Below are positions 59,729 to 64,000 of a DNA stretch of 64,000 nucleotides, one piece after another. The notes under the pieces are model-generated. The model ran no database searches. It saw only the letters and a program-made list of their open reading frames with translations, and was not told where the DNA came from. Position numbers and translations under genes: made by a program. The number at the start of each line of letters is the position of its first letter. Within the stretch, counting starts at the first letter, position 1. Source of the DNA: 55-13 sp964501275 (GTDB lineage Bacteria; Armatimonadota; Fimbriimonadia; Fimbriimonadales; Fimbriimonadaceae); the NCBI GenBank assembly GCA_964501275.1, contig CAZCSP010000003.1, positions 62,001-126,000 of the forward strand, given 5' to 3'.

Positions 59729-60427
59729 ATGAATCGAATTCTAAATCTTGGCATGGCCGTTGGCCTTGCCGCCTTGGTCGTCGGCTGCGGCGGCTCGGGC
59801 AGTGGGTTGGTCAACCAACCGAACGCGAGAGTTCAGTTTGCCAACCTTATGCCGGGCATCACCAGCGCTAAGGCCAAGGTCGGAGACGACACCATCAGCG
59901 ACGATATCCCATTTGGGGCGGTGAGCGACAATGCGATCACGAACAACCAAAGCAAGGATTTGACCGTGGGCGATACGACGTTCGACAACTTGGCGACTCT
60001 GCCCAATCAGGTCTTTCAAGTAGAGCATCGGTATACGGGCGTTGGCTACGGTACGGCCCCCAGGGCGATCTTGCTGATCGACCACAACAAGAGCCAAGCG
60101 GCCAACGGCACCGTAGCCATCCGCGCGACCCATGTGGCCCAAGGGGCTGGTGCGATGGACGTTTATCTATCGGCAGTGGGAGATTCTCTCCCCGCATCGC
60201 CATCCTTTGATGCCCTCGCGGAGGCTGGCACATCCAGTTTCTCGGAACTCCCCGTAACGGGAACCAACGAGTACCGAATTAGGATCTATGCGGATGACGA
60301 CACGACGACCGCGCTGGTCGATAAGACGGTGGTCATCCAAAGCCGAGAGCGCTATTCGGCTATCCTGTTCGCCGATGCGGGCGAGGCCAGTGGATATAAC
60401 ATCGTGCTGGTCAAAGAGAGTATCTAA
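59729..60427 (+). CDS. DUF4397-type lipoprotein
   Basis: A 232-residue lipoprotein. The signal is NRILNLGMAVGLAALVVGCGG with a lipobox. Two Ig-like DUF4397 repeats are suggested by NARVQFANLMPGITSAKAKVG and VAIRATHVAQGAGAMDVYLS, then TNEYRIRIYADDDTTTALVD. DUF4397 proteins sit in the envelope with unknown function. I use ATG 59729 because AGGAG lies upstream and the signal peptide begins there. Confidence 0.8.
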   Translation: MNRILNLGMAVGLAALVVGCGGSGSGLVNQPNARVQFANLMPGITSAKAKVGDDTISDDIPFGAVSDNAITNNQSKDLTVGDTTFDNLATLPNQVFQVEHRYTGVGYGTAPRAILLIDHNKSQAANGTVAIRATHVAQGAGAMDVYLSAVGDSLPASPSFDALAEAGTSSFSELPVTGTNEYRIRIYADDDTTTALVDKTVVIQSRERYSAILFADAGEASGYNIVLVKESI

Positions 60428-60442
60428 GCCGCAAAAAGTCCT

Positions 60443-60476
60443 GCCCCTGCAACACGCCAGGGGTGGGGCTTGTCTT
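60443..60476 (+). terminator. Weak hairpin after the DUF4397 gene
   Basis: CCCCTG-CAACACGC-CAGGGG followed by TGGGGCTTGTCTT. The stem is short and the T-run poor, so termination is uncertain. Confidence 0.3.
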
Positions 60477-60498
60477 ACTGGTTGTGAACACTCAGCCG

Positions 60499-60720
60499 AT
60501 GAAGCCTCCCAGTGCGACCCCATGGGGAGCGATTTTTTCCCTGTTCGTTGGGCTTTTCTATGGGCTTTCGCCCATCGACATCATCCCCGATTTGATCCCG
60601 CTACTTGGGTTTGTAGACGATGCGGCGATCGTTCCGCTGATGCTGATCCTTGCCTTCTTTCAATACCGCAAGTTCCAAAGGCGAAACGTCATCATTGCGC
60701 CGCCCGTTCAGGGCAACTAA
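60499..60720 (+). CDS. DUF1232 (YkvA-like) small membrane protein
   Basis: A protein of 73 residues with the DUF1232 signature FYGLSPIDIIPDLIPLLGFVDDAAIV between hydrophobic helices, and a basic tail FQYRKFQRRN. The start is uncertain: ATG 60499 is used, but GTG 60484 or 60463 are in frame. The function is unknown. It is convergent with the chemotaxis receptor gene. Confidence 0.85.
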   Translation: MKPPSATPWGAIFSLFVGLFYGLSPIDIIPDLIPLLGFVDDAAIVPLMLILAFFQYRKFQRRNVIIAPPVQGN

Positions 60721-60726
60721 AATTGG

Positions 60727-60748
60727 GGCCAGGGACCAAGCCCTGGCC
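60727..60748. terminator. Perfect 8-bp hairpin between convergent genes
   Basis: GGCCAGGG-ACCAAG-CCCTGGCC. On the minus strand it is followed by CCAATTTT, so it could terminate the chemotaxis receptor transcript; on the plus strand it would end the DUF1232 transcript without a T-run. Confidence 0.55.
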
Positions 60749-60764
60749 GTTGGGGCTGGAGGAT

Positions 60765-62246
60765 CTAGGCGGCAAGCCTTAAGTGCGAGCCAGTGGCCTT
60801 TTCGCCTTCGATGACGAACTGTTCGACCACCTCTTTGAGCGCCTGGCTCATTTGGGCGAGTTCCCCGGCGGAAGCGCCAACCTCTTCGATGCTGGCATTG
60901 AGTTGCTGGGCTCCGGCTGAGGACTCTTCTCCAATCGCGGCGACGTCCATGATGACCGCACTTGCTTTCTGAGCGTTGTCGGCCATCCCTTGTGCGGCAT
61001 CCAGGTTGCGGGTTGCGCTGTTGGCAACCTTGTCCATGCTTTCGCCGACGACTTCCGCCAGTTTGCTGGCGTTCGCGGCTTGCCCAGCGACCAAGCCAGC
61101 GGCAGAGACGATTTGGGACAGGGAGCTGCCCGCTTCTTCACTGCTGGCGGCACCGGTTTCGACCTCTTGCGTCGTGCTTTGGATGGCGGTCACCGTTTGA
61201 TCGACAGTTGAGCGAACCCCGGCAATCAGGGAACCGATCTCACGAGTCGCAGAGCCGGCCTGCTCGGCCAGCTTGCGCACTTCCTCAGCGACAACGGCGA
61301 ATCCTCGCCCGTGCTCCCCCGCTCGGGCGGCCTCGATGGCGGCGTTGAGAGCCAAGAGGTTTGTCTGTTCGGCAATGGCCTCGATGGTTTTGACGATATC
61401 GCCGATCTTCTGACCGGCCTGGTCCAACTCCTGGACCTTTTCGGATGACAGAGTGACGCGATCCTTGACGCGGGCCATGGCATCGATGGTTGCCTGGACC
61501 GCGATGTTTCCTTCCTTGGCCAAAGCAGACATCTGTTGGGCAGCTTCGCTGACGCGCTCGATCTCGGTAGAAGCGCCTTCCAGGGCCTTGGATGCCTCAA
61601 CGACCATGACCTGCTGAGACTGGCTGCTCTCGGCAACTTCGGCTACCTGACTGGTAAGGCGCGCCATCTCTTCCGAAGCTTCGGAGGAACTGGTGGCGAG
61701 CTTCTCGCTTCCGGCGGCGATTTCATTCGCGGCGGCTCCACTCTCTTCACTTGATGCGGCGAGTTGCTGGCTGGTCTGCGAAACCAAATCCGCATTCTGG
61801 GATACGGTGCCGATCATTGCGGACAGACTCTTGCGTCCATCGTTGTAGGCTGAGACCGAAGCCTGGACCTTCCCAAGGAGCATGTTGAACGTGGTGCAAA
61901 TCTCGGACAGTTCGTCGTTTCCGGTGACCGGTACTGGTGTGGTGGCAGGCTGCACATCATAGGTCAGGTCGCCCTTTGCCAAGGACTCGAGACCAGTGGT
62001 GAGATGAAAGACGCAGATCGACTCCATGGAGACGAGGCGGCTCTGAAGATTGCCGAGCGGCTCCAGCAGCGATTTCTTCAAGATGAAGAAGGCGGCAGCG
62101 CTCACGAGGAGCGACAAGGCAGCCAGCAAGTAGACGATCGCGTTACTTGCCCCACTGGCGGAGGCGGCAACAATGGCGAAACACAATAGAGTCACCGACC
62201 CTAATGCGAGCCCAAGTTTCCCTTGGACCTTTAAACCCTTAGACAT
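60765..62246 (-). CDS. Methyl-accepting chemotaxis protein with minimal periplasmic loop
   Basis: A 493-residue receptor. Two membrane helices lie close together (~11-30 and ~36-56) with only ~5 residues between, so no periplasmic sensor domain exists. A HAMP-like linker follows, then the long coiled-coil signalling domain with the conserved tip EAIAEQTNLLALNAAIEAA and RGFAVVAEEVRKLAEQAG. It passes signals to CheA/CheW to bias the flagella. I begin at ATG 62246, which has GAGGG upstream. Sensing may be through the membrane or cytoplasmic partners. Confidence 0.94.
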   Translation of the reverse strand: MSKGLKVQGKLGLALGSVTLLCFAIVAASASGASNAIVYLLAALSLLVSAAAFFILKKSLLEPLGNLQSRLVSMESICVFHLTTGLESLAKGDLTYDVQPATTPVPVTGNDELSEICTTFNMLLGKVQASVSAYNDGRKSLSAMIGTVSQNADLVSQTSQQLAASSEESGAAANEIAAGSEKLATSSSEASEEMARLTSQVAEVAESSQSQQVMVVEASKALEGASTEIERVSEAAQQMSALAKEGNIAVQATIDAMARVKDRVTLSSEKVQELDQAGQKIGDIVKTIEAIAEQTNLLALNAAIEAARAGEHGRGFAVVAEEVRKLAEQAGSATREIGSLIAGVRSTVDQTVTAIQSTTQEVETGAASSEEAGSSLSQIVSAAGLVAGQAANASKLAEVVGESMDKVANSATRNLDAAQGMADNAQKASAVIMDVAAIGEESSAGAQQLNASIEEVGASAGELAQMSQALKEVVEQFVIEGEKATGSHLRLAA

Positions 62247-62632
62247 GTTTTTCCCTCTTAAATCAAATTGGGCCATCCGTGCCCGGCCATCGATCTGCCC
62301 AACCCATTTCCTCACAGAATCGTGGCCTGATAATTTGCCCGGATTAAAGATAGGCATCCGGAATAGATTCCTATAGGGATCTGAACTGGGGCGGCGACCG
62401 CTTAGTAACCATGCTCTTGGCAAACTTTGGCTTTACTCTTTGATGCCGTATCACTCCCGAGATTTCTGTTGCCTTAACAATGCGAAACGAGGGCGGCTTC
62501 GTTAGTGTGTCTTCCGTCAAGCAGGGCTACACGCTTCAAACCAAAGCGGAACCCTAAAAATTCTCGAAAAACGTGAGGTGGCAGGAGTGATGGATTGTTT
62601 TTAGGTGAAGACGCCCACTGATTCCCCCAGCT
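62247..62632. other. Gene-free stretch between the glycoside hydrolase and chemotaxis genes
   Basis: The chemotaxis receptor's promoter should be here (minus strand). I find no palindrome of the repeat families. Short frames are not coding-like. I see no RNA gene. Confidence 0.6.
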
Positions 62633-64000
62633 TTACCGGACAAGTTCGATAGAGGACGGATCCCTCTCCGACGACTCGACGGGCTTGAAAACCGCCATCA
62701 CATCCTTGCCGGGCAGGTCGATCTTCTCTTGGTGGGTGATGGATTCGATCTTGATCTTTCGCTTCGTGGACTTGCCGGTGTCCAGATCGGTGAGTATGAG
62801 GTCGTACTCTCCCGCCGCCAGACCGAGGCCGCTTAGCGTGGCGGTAGCCGGAGAGGCTCCGGGGTTGGCAGTAATGCGGGCCATGAGCCAATCCACTTGG
62901 CCCAAAGCCTGGACGCTGGCCTCATAGTCCATGTCGGAGAATGTGAAGGACTGCATCGTGATCCAATCTGGCCCGGTGTTTTCGATGGTCAGTTCGTTTT
63001 GTCCGGCGGGGTATTCAAAGGTAAACGTGCCGGCGGCGGCAGGTTGGTCGGCATTGCTGGCGGCGTAGGTGGATACCAGGACTGATTTGCCGTTGAGTAA
63101 ACCCTGCACATTCGCGCCGCCCTTCGAGACCTGGCTGAATCGGATCGTGAATTTGCCCGGCTTCTCGGCTCGGAAGACGAAGGTCAGAGGCTCGGGGAAC
63201 ATATCGCGATGCCCAACGCCCTGTAAAAATGACGACAACCCGCCCAGACCTTCCGGTTTGGAACCCGCTTCCACAAGGAACTTTGTTTTCTCCGTCTTGG
63301 CCCAGCCGGTGCCAGGGTTGAAGGTGAGGTCGGATCTGCCGTCGGTGGCGATGCGGACCTTCACGGGTCGAGCGGAGAGGTGATCGGACACCCCCGCCGC
63401 CCGGATCACGTCGTGGGTGGTCTTGAATTCGCCATAGAGATTCTCGCCATGCACAACCTCCCAGGTCCAGAAGGCTCCGGCACCGGCATGGGCGGAGAGA
63501 AGTCCCGCCCATATTCCATCCCGGACATCCATCCGCTGCCCCTTTCGATCAAGGACTCCGGGGCCGTATTCGCCGAAGAACAGTGGCTTGTCGCCCGGAA
63601 CCTTGAACCCAGAGATGGCGGTTCGGACGTCGGGCGGGTAGACGTGGGGCTGATAGAAATCGACGGCGTCGTAGAGATTTGGGAATTCAAAGGTGGAACT
63701 GGTGGAGACCAGGTGGTAATAAGGGTCGATAGACCGGATGTAGGCGGACATCTCCCTGTGCCAATCCACCACTTCCTGCCAACGCTCCTCGTACCGGGCA
63801 TCTACCCACTCGACCTCGTTAAACAGTTCCCAGGCCATCACGCTTGGGGAGTGTCCCCAGCGGGCGATGGCGTAGCGTAGCCACATCTTGGTGCGGCGCT
63901 TGGCCTCCGGGTGGGTGAAGAAGTCGGCGGCTTTCTCCAAGAATCCGCCCTTGTCCTTGTTCCAGGGATGGTCCGGCCAGTTGGGGTTCACGCGGGTGCT
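62633..64000 (-). CDS. Glycoside hydrolase (GH5-like), 5' truncated
   Basis: At least 455 residues of an enzyme whose start lies past the window; the frame is open to the edge. The catalytic acid/base region is SVMAWELFNEVEWVD (Glu in NEV), and the nucleophile is likely Glu in LFFGEYGPGV. VDFYQPHVYPPD is typical between them. The C-terminal ~200 residues are beta-rich, like carbohydrate-binding or DUF domains. It resembles GH5-type cellulases and mannanases. No secretion signal can be seen because the N-terminus is missing. Confidence 0.85.
   Translation of the reverse strand, partial: STRVNPNWPDHPWNKDKGGFLEKAADFFTHPEAKRRTKMWLRYAIARWGHSPSVMAWELFNEVEWVDARYEERWQEVVDWHREMSAYIRSIDPYYHLVSTSSTFEFPNLYDAVDFYQPHVYPPDVRTAISGFKVPGDKPLFFGEYGPGVLDRKGQRMDVRDGIWAGLLSAHAGAGAFWTWEVVHGENLYGEFKTTHDVIRAAGVSDHLSARPVKVRIATDGRSDLTFNPGTGWAKTEKTKFLVEAGSKPEGLGGLSSFLQGVGHRDMFPEPLTFVFRAEKPGKFTIRFSQVSKGGANVQGLLNGKSVLVSTYAASNADQPAAAGTFTFEYPAGQNELTIENTGPDWITMQSFTFSDMDYEASVQALGQVDWLMARITANPGASPATATLSGLGLAAGEYDLILTDLDTGKSTKRKIKIESITHQEKIDLPGKDVMAVFKPVESSERDPSSIELVR

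Noticed and set aside
1..64000. tRNA or rRNA genes
   Set aside because: I looked for T-loop (GGTTCGA) and 3' acceptor patterns and for rRNA-like segments and found no convincing cloverleaf; a covariance search would settle it.

Overview
The window looks like chromosomal DNA from a G+C-rich, diderm, flagellated, carotenoid-making free-living bacterium. Diderm traits are a 1540-residue TamB-like protein, a secretin-type STN-domain protein and several lipoproteins. Motility is shown by a flagellin and a chemotaxis receptor. Housekeeping genes are single, full-length and unclustered: prfC, dus, purS, purQ, polA, uvrC, tyrS, glpX, queF. No phage, plasmid, CRISPR, rRNA or tRNA was seen. The gene style fits Armatimonadota (possibly Fimbriimonadia): a DNA-binding/TM/TPR protein, tandem TM proteins with a pseudopilin-like tail, and many intergenic palindromes. 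This placement is inference, not a sequence match.

Layout. 1-5.7 kb: the end of a sugar ABC permease, a small unknown gene, a membrane HTH-TPR protein, and a sensor kinase whose stop overlaps a methyltransferase start. 6-11.3 kb: prfC, a dihydrouridine synthase, purS-purQ and an NlpC/P60 hydrolase. 11.3-20.8 kb: membrane proteins, a GT4 glycosyltransferase, an XRE regulator, an M29 aminopeptidase, a lipoprotein, an acyltransferase, an SRPBCC-DoxX/DUF4166 overlapping pair, a radical SAM protein and a sugar isomerase. 21-28.5 kb (all minus): a zinc-finger anti-sigma-like protein with an STN protein, three tandem paralogues (one frameshifted), a TfoX-like protein and signal peptidase I. 28.8-39.2 kb: polA, a cruF-desaturase pair, DUF4126 and tamB. 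39.3-48.9 kb: flagellin, a group 2 sigma factor, SpoIIM, glpX, queF, erpA, TetR, ferredoxin, two PilZ-like proteins and a GbsR/MarR regulator. 49.6-64 kb: nhaA, an ECF sigma/anti-sigma pair, a cysteine-free redoxin, uvrC, lipoproteins, an FAD oxidoreductase, tyrS, DUF1232, a chemotaxis receptor and a truncated glycoside hydrolase.

Clear co-expression units come from stop/start overlaps: kinase-methyltransferase (14 nt), cruF-desaturase (4 nt), ECF sigma-anti-sigma (4 nt), PilZ-PilZ (28 nt) and TfoX-paralogue 1 (1 nt apart). Several genes lack a Shine-Dalgarno sequence but carry a TANNNT box 7-10 nt before the start codon, which suggests many leaderless mRNAs.

The strongest unexplained signal is non-coding. 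Most intergenic gaps over about 100 bp hold a palindromic repeat. At least two families have long terminal inverted repeats and several copies: about 190 bp (four copies, one split by a 179-bp element flanked by 5-bp duplications) and about 140 bp (three copies). A related palindrome sits in frame inside uvrC and adds roughly 50 residues to the protein.
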